From NCBI GenBank assembly GCA_945925985.1, contig CAMELV010000008.1, positions 62,001 through 126,000 of the forward strand: a DNA stretch of 64,000 nucleotides, given 5' to 3'. Origin of the DNA: Comamonas sp. lk. Its GTDB lineage: Bacteria > Pseudomonadota > Gammaproteobacteria > Burkholderiales > Burkholderiaceae_C. The position numbers and the translations under genes were made by a program. Of the stretch, positions 9,775 to 17,703 are shown in pieces. Below the pieces are notes generated by a model. It saw only the letters and a list, made by a program, of their open reading frames with translations. It was not told the DNA's origin and made no database searches. Within the stretch, counting starts at the first letter, position 1, and each line of letters begins with the position of its first letter.

Positions 9775-10530
9775 CTAGAACTTGGCGTCGCGCTTGTCGA
9801 CGAAAGCCTGGCGCGTCTCGTTCGAGTCTGGACTCATGTAGGCCTGCAGTGTGAATCCCTGCTCCCAGCGGTACTTGTCTTCCAGGTTGCCATCCTCGAT
9901 GCCCGTCAGCGCTTCCTTGGCGATGCGGATCATGGCGGGGCTCTTTGCGGCGATCCTGGCGGCCACGTCAAGCGCCGTATCACGTAACTGCGCGCGCGGC
10001 ACCACCCGCTCGATGGCCCCCAGACGCAATGCCTCGGCCGCCCCGATCATGTCGCCTGTGTAGAACAGGTATCTGGTTTTCTGGACGCCGAACATGCGCT
10101 GCATATGGGCCGCGCCACCCATTGCGCCGCGGTCAACTTCGGGCAGGCCGAAACTTGCGTCCTCGGCGGCAATCACGATATCGGCGGAGCCGCAAATTCC
10201 GATGCCGCCGCCGAGCACGAAACCATGGACGGCGACGATCACGGGGACCTTGTTCAGGTGCACCGCCTTGAAAGTGTCGTAGTTGCCAGCATTGACAGAC
10301 ACGATGAGCTTGGCGTCTGTGGCCAGTTCCTTGATGTCGACCCCAGCGCAAAAGCCGCGGTTCTCAGCGCGTATGACGATGACGCGCACCTCAGGGCGAT
10401 CACCCAATGCCTTCAACTCGGCCGCGAGGGCATGCCAGCCAGCATTGTTCAGTGCATTGACCGGTGGGCGGTCCAGCACCACTTCCGCGACGCCGCTGTC
10501 GTGCACCGAGGTGTGGAACTGCTGATTCAT
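9775..10530 (-). CDS. echA20: EchA20-like crotonase, ring-D cleaving hydrolase
   Basis: A 251-residue crotonase-fold protein. One catalytic glutamate is retained (FGLPEVDRGAMGGAAH) while the other position is Gly (GGGIGICGSAD instead of GGxEL). This is the pattern I recall for mycobacterial EchA20, as are GVDIKE, FGLPEV-RGA and the C-terminal YRWEQGFTLQ. EchA20 hydrolyses a beta-diketone C-C bond and so opens ring D of the indane nucleus. The gene is 12 bp downstream of ipdC, whose product makes the preceding intermediate. A generic enoyl-CoA hydratase name would be misleading because of the missing glutamate. Confidence 0.85.
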   Translation of the reverse strand: MNQQFHTSVHDSGVAEVVLDRPPVNALNNAGWHALAAELKALGDRPEVRVIVIRAENRGFCAGVDIKELATDAKLIVSVNAGNYDTFKAVHLNKVPVIVAVHGFVLGGGIGICGSADIVIAAEDASFGLPEVDRGAMGGAAHMQRMFGVQKTRYLFYTGDMIGAAEALRLGAIERVVPRAQLRDTALDVAARIAAKSPAMIRIAKEALTGIEDGNLEDKYRWEQGFTLQAYMSPDSNETRQAFVDKRDAKF

Positions 10531-10542
10531 GGGTGGCTTCCT

Positions 10543-11616
10543 TTAAATGAGGGCATTGAGTGAGGCGCGACGCTCGCACGCCTGGGCGACGATGCCATGG
10601 ATGACTTCCTCGCAGGAGGTAAGGCTACCAATCAGGGCCGCAACCTGTCCGGCGGACATCACGCCTTCGGCCGGATAGCCATCCACCATTGAACGTTGTA
10701 GCAGCATCGGGGCATTGGCCGCCATCACTGTCTGTGCCAGGGTGGCGGGGTCTTCCCGCAGTGACTTCCATAGCACTGTGGCGGCGTGCTGCACGCTCAT
10801 GCCAGTCTGGGCTTTCCACTGAAGCGCCAAGCGGATGGCGATGCGCAAGCGTCTGAAAGATGAAGCCTTTTCCAGCATGGCCAGGTACTCATTGGGGATC
10901 ATGCGCTGCGGCATCCCGTCGACGAGGTAGGATACGCGAATCTGCTCGGCATCGTTGCTGGACAGGTAACGCGCTAGGGTGGCCTCAGGCACGCCGGAGT
11001 CGCTGGTCATCAGGAATCGGGTACCCATGGCGATGCCCTGCGCACCAAAAGCCAGTGCCGAAAGCAGGCCCCGACCGTCGTAGAAACCACCTGCCGCGAC
11101 GACCGGTACCTTTACCGCATCAACCACTTGGGGCAGCAGCACGGTGGTCGGCACCGAGCCGGTGTGTCCCCCTCCTTCACCCCCCTGGATCGTGATGGCA
11201 TTGGCGCCCAGTTCAACCGCTTTCTGCGCATGCTTCAGCGCACCTACCGTCGGCATGCAAACAATGCCCGCGTCCCTCAGCCGACCGACGGTCTTCTTGT
11301 CCGGGCCCCGCCCGTAACTGACCGCCCGCAGCTTGTACTTGGCCGCCAACGCCAACAGGTGTTGTGCGTTCGGTTGGAACATGTGGAAATTCAGGCCGAA
11401 GGGCTTGTCGTCCGTGAGTTGCTTGACCCGCAGGATCTCCGATTCGATCTGGTCGGCGGCAATGGTGGCACCGGCAAGGAAACCGAAGCCGCCTGCATTG
11501 ACCGTAGCGGCCACCAGCGAGGACCCGGCGACCCAGCCCATCGCCGTTTGGATCACCGGGTACTTGCACCCCAGCAGGTCACACAGAGGGGTACGCAAAA
11601 CGCCTGGATCGCTCAT
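10543..11616 (-). CDS. ipdC: IpdC-like flavin-dependent oxidoreductase (nitronate monooxygenase family)
   Basis: A 357-residue TIM-barrel flavoprotein of the nitronate monooxygenase/2-nitropropane dioxygenase family, with QTAMGWVAG near the N terminus, the phosphate/FMN-binding IQGGEGGGHTG (around 144-153), AAGGFYDGRG and MGTRFLMTSDS. The SDS, VDGMPQR and MAANAPMLL segments agree with mycobacterial IpdC rather than with true nitronate oxidases. IpdC oxidises the hydroxylated indane-carboxyl-CoA so that rings D and C can be opened. The ATG overlaps the stop of the crotonase gene upstream by four bases. Confidence 0.87.
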   Translation of the reverse strand: MSDPGVLRTPLCDLLGCKYPVIQTAMGWVAGSSLVAATVNAGGFGFLAGATIAADQIESEILRVKQLTDDKPFGLNFHMFQPNAQHLLALAAKYKLRAVSYGRGPDKKTVGRLRDAGIVCMPTVGALKHAQKAVELGANAITIQGGEGGGHTGSVPTTVLLPQVVDAVKVPVVAAGGFYDGRGLLSALAFGAQGIAMGTRFLMTSDSGVPEATLARYLSSNDAEQIRVSYLVDGMPQRMIPNEYLAMLEKASSFRRLRIAIRLALQWKAQTGMSVQHAATVLWKSLREDPATLAQTVMAANAPMLLQRSMVDGYPAEGVMSAGQVAALIGSLTSCEEVIHGIVAQACERRASLNALI

Positions 11617-12533
11617 CCCGCGTTGTCCTTCTTGTTGGCCTGGGCCATCGACTTCGCGTCATACCCTCCGAGCGATCCCACGCCCATGACCTGGCTGTGC
11701 GCGTGTGCAAAATGGTGATAACCGAAGGCCAAGTCCATGGTACTTCGAAGGCCCTGCAGCTCTTCAACCCGGTTGATTACGGTCTTGGTAAGAGCCAAGC
11801 CGAGTCGAGGCTGACTCGCGATCTTGGCCGACATGGCGTAGACGGTAGATTCTAAGTCGGCCCGGGACACCACCCGGTTGACCATGCCCATCATGTAGGC
11901 CCGGTCAGCCCCCATGCGCTCGCCCAGGAAAAGGAACTCCTTTGCGACGCGCGGATTGAGCTCGTGCGCATGGGCGAAATACTCCACCCCTGGGATGCCC
12001 ATGCGGACTACCGGATCCTGGAAAAAGGCGTCGTCGCTCGCGACGATCAGGTCGCACACCCAGGCCAGCATCAGACCGCCCGCAACGCAGGCGCCGTGCA
12101 CCATGGCGATGGTGGGTTTGGGAATGTCCCGCCAGCGCCGGCACATCCCGAGGTAGACCTCCTGTTCCCTGGCATAAAGCATTTCTGCCCCGGGCTTATT
12201 GGTGTGGTCCCACCACAATTGTTTGCGCTCGAAAGGCTTGTTGATGTCGCGGCCGGGCGAGCCGATGTCGTGCCCAGCGCTGAAGTGCTTGCCGTTGCCG
12301 CACAGCACGATTACCTTGACGCTGTCGTCGTCCACGGCGCGCTTGAATGCGTCGTCCAGCGCATAGGTCATCTGGGAGTTCTGGACGTTGTGGAACGCCG
12401 GGCGGTTCATCGTGATGGTCGCAATGCCATCGGCCGCCTGATATAAGACCGGTGCATTGGTTTCGTAGGCCGACTTGTCTTCTCGCTGAGTGAAGTCTGC
12501 ATCCGGGTCATTGTTTGTCATGCTCAAGCTCAC
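11613..12533 (-). CDS. Crotonase-family protein without the catalytic glutamates
   Basis: A 306-residue enoyl-CoA hydratase/isomerase superfamily protein. The oxyanion-hole region is present (HFSAGHDIGSP), but both hydratase glutamates are replaced: GGLMLAWVCD has Met where GGxEL has Glu, and QDPVVRMGIPG has Val where hydratases have Glu. Simple hydration is therefore unlikely; isomerase, hydrolase or lyase chemistry on a CoA ester is possible. I give the GTG at 12533, which overlaps the ipdB stop (GTGA); an ATG four codons later (12521) is an equally plausible start. Its place between ipdC and ipdB points to ring-cleavage chemistry, but I know no assigned counterpart. Confidence 0.8.
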   Translation of the reverse strand: MSLSMTNNDPDADFTQREDKSAYETNAPVLYQAADGIATITMNRPAFHNVQNSQMTYALDDAFKRAVDDDSVKVIVLCGNGKHFSAGHDIGSPGRDINKPFERKQLWWDHTNKPGAEMLYAREQEVYLGMCRRWRDIPKPTIAMVHGACVAGGLMLAWVCDLIVASDDAFFQDPVVRMGIPGVEYFAHAHELNPRVAKEFLFLGERMGADRAYMMGMVNRVVSRADLESTVYAMSAKIASQPRLGLALTKTVINRVEELQGLRSTMDLAFGYHHFAHAHSQVMGVGSLGGYDAKSMAQANKKDNAG

Positions 12534-13291
12534 ATCGCGCTGGCGCGCAGGTTATGGGGATCGAGGCGTGCGATCAGCCTGAGTTGTTCGGCCGTTGGGT
12601 CGGTGGTTGTCGGAACATCGCCAGCCACATGCACAGCGAAGCCAGTGGCCTCCTGGACCTGCTCGACAGTGGTGCCTGGGTGCAGCGAGACGAGGCGCGC
12701 CTGGCGTTCGGGGCCGCCAAAATCCATCACGCACAGATTGGTGAAAATACTTCGGATGTCAATGTCGTCCAGGCTCCAACCGCGTTCAAGCCGCGCCGGG
12801 TTGTAGCCCGCCGATGAAACCATGTCAACCTCCTGGGCAACGAAAACCTTGGTGCTGTGGTTTGGAATGAAGAACGAGTTGGCATGGTTCATCGAGTTGC
12901 CTGGGAATCCGCGCACTCCCAGCATCATGGATCTCGGCCGGTTGTAGTCGCTGCCGATCATTGAGATGTTGGCCTGTCCAAAGCGGTCAAGCTGTGTGGG
13001 TCCCACCATGGCATGGCGATTGCCATTCCATAGGCAGTCGAAGATTCGGGCAAAGCCCATGTGGCTTTCACGCAGTACAGCGTAACCGCCACGCGGCCCC
13101 ACGGGGACGGGTTCTTGCACCAGCCACGCTTCGGAGTCTGTCATCATCAGGTCGCGGTTGATGCTGGTCATGCAGAGCGATGCAGCCAAACGGGGAATGA
13201 TACCTATCCCGGTAGCCAGTATCTCACCGTCGTACGCCCAGGCGCGGGCAGCAGCGCATATCAGGCGATCCGCTAAGGTAAATGCAGTCAT
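12530..13291 (-). CDS. ipdB: IpdB-like CoA-transferase family subunit B
   Basis: A 253-residue class I CoA-transferase beta-like subunit. Segments such as MTDSEAWLVQEP, NRHAMVGPTQLDRFGQANIS, MLGVRGFPGNSMNHANSFFI and FGGPERQARLVSLHPG match IpdB of steroid degraders. IpdA and IpdB form a heteromer that is not a transferase but hydrolyses ring C of the CoA ester (COCHEA-CoA hydrolase). I chose the ATG at 13291, 11 bp after the ipdA stop. It overlaps the crotonase start downstream by four bases. An ordinary CoA-transferase is the alternative; the surrounding gene set argues against it. Confidence 0.87.
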   Translation of the reverse strand: MTAFTLADRLICAAARAWAYDGEILATGIGIIPRLAASLCMTSINRDLMMTDSEAWLVQEPVPVGPRGGYAVLRESHMGFARIFDCLWNGNRHAMVGPTQLDRFGQANISMIGSDYNRPRSMMLGVRGFPGNSMNHANSFFIPNHSTKVFVAQEVDMVSSAGYNPARLERGWSLDDIDIRSIFTNLCVMDFGGPERQARLVSLHPGTTVEQVQEATGFAVHVAGDVPTTTDPTAEQLRLIARLDPHNLRASAM

Positions 13292-13302
13292 GGTCCGATT
13301 CC

Positions 13303-14181
13303 TCAAAATACGGGCAAAGGCAGTTGGCGCACGGCGTCGATGCCACCGACGCGCTCGAGGTACTCCTGCTGGGTGCAATGGACATACTTTTCGGAATAAC
13401 GCGCCCAACCTCCGGCCTCCTTAGCGCCGCTTGTGTAGTCCCCAAGGTGCTTGATATCAAAACCATAGAGGGGGGCACATGAGGTGGGGTGCGCCCCACC
13501 CGGCTGATGAACTACTCCGGTGGTTTCAGCGCGCTCCCAGTGCACGTAGCGCGCCTCATCACCTTGCGCGAAATAGGCGCTGTCCACCAGTTCGTCGCAA
13601 CTGACGTAGGTCTTTTGGCTTGCGCGTGCGAACAGGTCGTCCATGAAAAGATCCGGCCCTTTGACCTGGCACACTCCGCGAACATCGGCGCGGTCGACAT
13701 GCAGTAAAGCGACGTCTAGGGGGAGCGCTGGCATGGCTACCCAGTCCTTACCGTCGTAGGGCGAGCCGACAAGCTTGATCTGTGGGTTGACGCGGAGCAC
13801 ATCGGTGCCTAGGCCGATGCGAGTCGGTATAAAGGGCACGCGCATGCCGGCAGCCTTCAGGCCCAGCATGAACAGGCCTTCATCGAGCTCCATGACCTCA
13901 AGGACACCGCTTTGACGGGCTATGCGGAAGTAGGGCTCCAGGGGAATAAAATCAAGAGAAACAAAACCGAAGACCAGTTTTTTTACCTTGCCGGACGCAC
14001 ACAACATGCCGACATCCGCGCCACCGTAAGACACCACCGTCAGGTCGCGCACAGGGCTTCGCAGAAGTTCGCGGATCAGCGCCATGGGCTTGCGCCGGGG
14101 TCCCCAGCCGCCTATGCCCAGTGTCATTCCATCTTGGATGTTGGAGATGACATCACTGGGGTGCATTAGTTTATTTGCCAT
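13303..14181 (-). CDS. ipdA: IpdA-like CoA-transferase family subunit A, ring-C hydrolase
   Basis: A 292-residue alpha-like subunit of the class I CoA-transferase fold. The N-terminal LGIGGWGPRRKPMALIRELL and the DLTVVSYGGADVGMLCASGKVKK segment match IpdA. A conserved acidic turn, ELDEG at residues 98-102, sits where the mycobacterial enzyme has its catalytic glutamate. With IpdB it opens the last carbocycle of the steroid nucleus to a linear CoA ester that FadA6 can cleave. About 130 bp separate it from the upstream reductase gene, the largest gap inside this minus-strand run, so a secondary promoter there is possible. Confidence 0.87.
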   Translation of the reverse strand: MANKLMHPSDVISNIQDGMTLGIGGWGPRRKPMALIRELLRSPVRDLTVVSYGGADVGMLCASGKVKKLVFGFVSLDFIPLEPYFRIARQSGVLEVMELDEGLFMLGLKAAGMRVPFIPTRIGLGTDVLRVNPQIKLVGSPYDGKDWVAMPALPLDVALLHVDRADVRGVCQVKGPDLFMDDLFARASQKTYVSCDELVDSAYFAQGDEARYVHWERAETTGVVHQPGGAHPTSCAPLYGFDIKHLGDYTSGAKEAGGWARYSEKYVHCTQQEYLERVGGIDAVRQLPLPVF

Positions 14182-14312
14182 GGATACTCACTTTGAAAGC
14201 TGGGCCAGATTTTGGAATGGAGCGTGGTCCCCGTCATCGTCCGTTAAGACTAATCAGCCGGATTGCCAGGCAGCCCGCATTGCGGGCAAGCCGCGTGTCC
14301 GCTGCCCGACTC

Positions 14313-15374
14313 CTACGCATCCGGATAGTCGTTGTAGCCTGCCGGGCCGGGCGTATACAGACTGCGACGGTCGAACTTAGCCAGCGGCAGGCCGTCACGC
14401 AGGCGCCGTACCAAGTCCGGGTTGGCGATGAAGGACCGCGCGAAAGAAACGGCCTCGCCTTGTCCGGCGCTCAAGGCTGCCTCAGCAGAGAAGCCGTCAA
14501 ATCCGTCATTGAGGATCAGCGGGCCCCGGAAGTGCCGCCGCGCGAGCCCAAACGCATCGATATCTGCGGTGGGTGCGCGCATGACATGCAGGTAGGCGAG
14601 CCCCAGTTGCGACGACTGTCGCATGAGCTCCGCGTGTGTGGCTGCCGAACCTTCATCCGTCGCGTCGTTGTAGGTATTTCCCGGGTTGATCCGCAAGCCT
14701 ACTCGATCGGCGCCGATCGCCGACGCCATCGACTCCAGGCATTCCAAGGTAAAGCGCGCGCGGTTTGCGGCAGATCCACCGTACCTGTCAGTGCGCCGAT
14801 TTGTGCCGGAATACAGGAACTGCATGCTCAGGTAACCGCTGGTGCCGTGCAGTTCGACGCCGTCAAAACCGGCATCTCTCGCATTGCAGGCCGCCTGGCG
14901 GTGCTGCTGGACCGCAGTGCGTACGTCGTCGGCCCGCATTTCGCGCGGCACATCATGGGGCTGCATACCGGCCGAGTCGGTCCAGATCTGCCCCCGTGCC
15001 TGAAGCACGGATGGTCCTATCGTCTCGACGCCGATGGGTTTGATGTGTCGGCTGCCGATACGACCTGCGTGCATCAGTTGGAGGACAATTAAACCGCCTT
15101 CGGAGTGGACAGCGTCGGTGACGCGACGCCAGCCTGCGATCTGGGCGCTGGTTTCGATACCCGGCTGCCGACAGTAGGCCTGACCCGTGACCGTGGGCCA
15201 ACTACCTTCGGCGACGATCAGTCCCGCTGTAGCGCGCCGGGCATAGTGACGGGCCATCAGTTCATTCGGTGACCCATCCGGCTCGGCGCGGTTGCGCGTC
15301 ATCGGGGCCATGACGATTCGGTTGGTGAGCTCCAGTGCGCCGAGCGCCAAGGACTTAAACAGGTGTGCGGCCAC
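14313..15374 (-). CDS. Old yellow enzyme family FMN oxidoreductase, unusual active site
   Basis: A 353-residue NADH:flavin oxidoreductase of the OYE/NemA type that would reduce activated C=C bonds. FMN-site landmarks are present (VMAPMTRNRA near the N terminus, GLRINPG, SFARSFIANPDLVRRLRDG). The substrate-binding His-x-x-Asn pair is altered: residues 176-181 read HGTSGY, so His is kept but Asn is Ser. The usual QLWHxGR motif reads QLMHAGR, with Met for Trp. OYE relatives reduce steroid enones in other bacteria, so it may reduce a ring double bond here. It is 8 bp downstream of the SnoaL-like gene and shares its promoter. Confidence 0.85.
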   Translation of the reverse strand: MAAHLFKSLALGALELTNRIVMAPMTRNRAEPDGSPNELMARHYARRATAGLIVAEGSWPTVTGQAYCRQPGIETSAQIAGWRRVTDAVHSEGGLIVLQLMHAGRIGSRHIKPIGVETIGPSVLQARGQIWTDSAGMQPHDVPREMRADDVRTAVQQHRQAACNARDAGFDGVELHGTSGYLSMQFLYSGTNRRTDRYGGSAANRARFTLECLESMASAIGADRVGLRINPGNTYNDATDEGSAATHAELMRQSSQLGLAYLHVMRAPTADIDAFGLARRHFRGPLILNDGFDGFSAEAALSAGQGEAVSFARSFIANPDLVRRLRDGLPLAKFDRRSLYTPGPAGYNDYPDA

Positions 15375-15382
15375 CCCAAGCC

Positions 15383-16018
15383 TTAGCGGGTCCGGATCCT
15401 GGGCGCAGGGGTGCCCCGACGCATCTCCCGCAAGAACTGCTCCAGCGGCGCAGCCGTCGCCACCTGGGGCAATTGGTCTTTGTCAGGCCTGTTAGCCCAG
15501 AATTCCTGCCAACTCGGAAACAGGTCGTGGAAGTTTCCGCAATAGTGTTCCCGTCCTGGCCAGCGCATCTTCATGTCGCCGATCGGCGGCCTGTTCAGGT
15601 CCGTGGCGTACCAGTAACACGGCAGGCGCCGGCGAAAGTACCACTGGTGATTGATACGCTCATAGTCGTCCCAGTAGAGCATCTGCATGATGACCCACTC
15701 GGTGCCGGACTCATGCTCGTTCTTGGAGTAGACCACGCCGCATGCATGGTCGGCATCGGCGAACTCGATGATGTGCTGCCCGACATGGTGTGAAGTCCCC
15801 GTGAACTGGTTCCGCATGGTCTCGTCCTGCCACGCCTTGAAGTGGGCCCGCCCAGACTGGTTCTTGCCCACCCGGATGTCCGCAGCGAATAGATTGCAGT
15901 GGGCGTCCAAGTCGCGCATGTCCAGGGACAACGCGTACTTTCCGGCAAGTTGGCGAATAGCGTCGAGCGACTCGAGCCGATCGATCCGCTGCTCCAGGTT
16001 GACTGGCCAGTTTGTCAT
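15383..16018 (-). CDS. SnoaL/NTF2-like domain protein, first gene of the minus operon
   Basis: A 211-residue protein of the SnoaL-like family: an N-terminal helix (LEQRIDRLESLDAIRQLAGKYALSLD) with a Tyr and Asp pattern usual for the family, then DLDAHCNLFAADI and a strand-rich core. Related folds include ketosteroid isomerase and dehydratases, but the catalytic residues cannot be assigned from sequence alone. I chose the ATG at 16018; a GTG at 16033 is in frame. It heads the long minus-strand operon and is divergent from ipdF. A second SnoaL-like gene ends the same run at 75-599. Confidence 0.75.
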   Translation of the reverse strand: MTNWPVNLEQRIDRLESLDAIRQLAGKYALSLDMRDLDAHCNLFAADIRVGKNQSGRAHFKAWQDETMRNQFTGTSHHVGQHIIEFADADHACGVVYSKNEHESGTEWVIMQMLYWDDYERINHQWYFRRRLPCYWYATDLNRPPIGDMKMRWPGREHYCGNFHDLFPSWQEFWANRPDKDQLPQVATAAPLEQFLREMRRGTPAPRIRTR

Positions 16019-16434
16019 GCTTCGTCCATCCACTTTTGTTTCAAAGGTTTGCTGAAAGCCTACGCAGCCCGGACCACTCTATTAACTAACTTTACAGTGC
16101 AGCGGCCAAGCGACATCGTCCAAGGAGACTAATGCGATTTGGTGTATGCGCGTTATCCGCCAATTCGAGCGGGTGCGTGCTACCCGGATCCCGATGGGGG
16201 CGATTTATGGGTCGATGCGGCGCACAGCCCGAGCCCTGGGCTAGCGCCACAGGGAATTCGGCGGGTTCAGCGCCCGACCGCTCCAGTTTGAGCCTCTGTC
16301 TGGCTCCGCCTGCCGTAACGCGCACCACCACCACTCGGGTTCGCGAGGTGCCGCCGCCTCTAGTCTTACCGGACGATGCGAAGCACCGAGGTGTAAGGGA
16401 TCATTCTCACAATAAATCGAGTCATGGATTTTCG
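16019..16434. promoter_or_regulatory. Divergent promoter region of the two steroid operons
   Basis: A 416-bp non-coding gap between the divergent minus-strand operon (from 16018) and the ipdF operon (from 16435). It must hold the promoters of both. An AT-rich stretch with TTAACTAAC lies near 16081-16090. I could not recognise a KstR2-type operator. An open frame from 16132 into ipdF exists, but its first 101 codons have no SDR character. Confidence 0.55.
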
Positions 16435-17220
16435 ATGCAGCCCACTCCCAGCTACGTACCCCCGCATGGCTTGCTGAAAGGCAAGACGTTGCTAGTCACC
16501 GCCGCCGCCGGCGCAGGCATCGGGTTTGCCGTAGCTAGGCGTGCCCTGGAAGAAGGCTGCAGTGCCTTGCTGATTTCGGACGCGCATGAGCGCCGCCTCG
16601 GTGAGGCGATGGCAGGCTTGCGCCGCGACTTTCCGAATGCCGATGTTCATGGGCAGTTGTGCGACATCAGCCAGCAGAGTCATGTCGATGCGCTATTCGG
16701 TTTGGCACAGGACAAGATGGGCGGTATCGATGTCCTGATCAACAACGCCGGCCTTGGGACGTCCAGGCGGATCGTGGACATGGGCGACGACGAGTGGGAC
16801 AAGGTGATCGCCGTGACGCTGACCGGAACCTTCCGAATGATCCGTGGTGCACTCAAACTCATGCAGCCGCGCGGCCGAGGCGTCATCGTCAACAACGCAT
16901 CCGTCCTGGGCTGGCGGGCCCAGGTCGAGCAGGCCCACTATGCGGCCGCCAAGGCGGGCGTCATGGCGTTGACCCGTTGCGCGGCCATGGAGGCTGCCGA
17001 ATTCGGCATCCGCATCAACGCCGTAGCGCCATCCATTGCCATCCATGCCTTCCTGCGGAAGTCTGCCTCGGAGGAACTTCTTGACGAACTCGCCGCCAAG
17101 GAGGCATTTGGGCGTGCAGCCGAGCCGTGGGAAGTGGCCAACGTGATGGTTTTCCTCGCCAGCGACTACTCATCCTACATGACCGGCGAAGTGGTTTCGG
17201 TCAGTTCGCAAAGGGCTTGA
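16435..17220 (+). CDS. ipdF: IpdF-like SDR (5-oxo-HIP-CoA reductase)
   Basis: A 261-residue SDR with the cofactor loop LVTAAAGAGIGFAVARRALEEG, NNAG, the catalytic Ser in NNASVLGWRAQ and YAAAK, and a long conserved C-terminal part (INAVAPSIAIHAFLRKSAS, EAFGRAAEPWEVANVMVFLA, SDYSSYMTGEVVSVS). These segments are almost what I remember of mycobacterial IpdF (Rv3559c), which interconverts the C5 keto and hydroxy forms of HIP-CoA. The ATG at 16435 was chosen because sequence upstream of it has no family similarity. It is the first gene of the plus-strand operon; the MaoC gene starts 2 bp after its stop. Confidence 0.88.
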   Translation: MQPTPSYVPPHGLLKGKTLLVTAAAGAGIGFAVARRALEEGCSALLISDAHERRLGEAMAGLRRDFPNADVHGQLCDISQQSHVDALFGLAQDKMGGIDVLINNAGLGTSRRIVDMGDDEWDKVIAVTLTGTFRMIRGALKLMQPRGRGVIVNNASVLGWRAQVEQAHYAAAKAGVMALTRCAAMEAAEFGIRINAVAPSIAIHAFLRKSASEELLDELAAKEAFGRAAEPWEVANVMVFLASDYSSYMTGEVVSVSSQRA

Positions 17221-17222
17221 GA

Positions 17223-17690
17223 ATGTCTGAAGTACGCCACAGCTTCGATTCAAGTGCAGCGGTGTTGTCTTCTGTGGGCGTCGATCTGGGCGTGACCGCC
17301 TGGATGTTGGTGACGCAGGATCGGATCAACAAGTTTGCCGACGCGACCGGCGATCACCAGTGGATACATTTGGACGCCGAGCGCTCCAGGGAGGGGCCCT
17401 TCGGCGCCACCATTGCCCATGGCTACTTGACGCTCTCGCTGGCCAGCCTTTTCCTGCCTCAACTGGTTGGCTACCGGGACTTGAAGCTGGGCATTAATTA
17501 TGGCTGCGAAAAGGTTCGGTTTCCTTCTCCAGTGCGCGTCGGCTCGCGCATCCGGGGACATGGTAAGGTCATTCAGGCCCAAGCAGTGGCCATGGACGGC
17601 GTGCAGGTCACGGTACGCATCACCGTGGAAATTGAAGGGTCTGACAAACCCGGTTGCGTAGTCGACACCTTAAGCCGTCTCCATTTTTAA
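17223..17690 (+). CDS. MaoC-like (R)-specific enoyl-CoA hydratase
   Basis: A 155-residue single hot-dog-fold hydratase. The motif [14 protein letters not shown] contains the catalytic Asp44 and His49 with the five-residue spacing of (R)-hydratases, followed by [16 protein letters not shown]. It would form a (3R)-hydroxyacyl-CoA. Its place between ipdF and a thiolase gene, with an SDR following, suggests it hydrates the enoyl-CoA made by the FadE30-like dehydrogenase from the C/D-ring propionyl side chain. The ATG directly follows the ipdF stop. Confidence 0.85.
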   Translation: MSEVRHSFDSSAAVLSSVGVDLGVTAWMLVTQDRINKFADATGDHQWIHLDAERSREGPFGATIAHGYLTLSLASLFLPQLVGYRDLKLGINYGCEKVRFPSPVRVGSRIRGHGKVIQAQAVAMDGVQVTVRITVEIEGSDKPGCVVDTLSRLHF

Positions 17691-17703
17691 TGAAAGCATC
17701 CGA

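Noticed and set aside
10543..11616. True nitronate monooxygenase detoxifying nitroalkanes
   Set aside because: The segments and the operon position match IpdC; nothing else in the region concerns nitro compounds.
12530..14181. 3-oxoacid or glutaconate CoA-transferase as the function of the subunit pair
   Set aside because: The motifs of both subunits and the surrounding ipdC, echA20, ipdF and fadD3 homologues fit the IpdAB hydrolase better than a transferase.
16132..16434. Open frame upstream of and in frame with ipdF
   Set aside because: The 101 codons before the ATG at 16435 have no SDR similarity and fill the divergent promoter region; IpdF homologues start near the chosen ATG.
16019..16434. 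KstR2-type operator
   Set aside because: I searched the region by eye for an inverted CAAG/CTTG-type motif with suitable spacing and found no convincing site; no KstR2 gene is present in the window.
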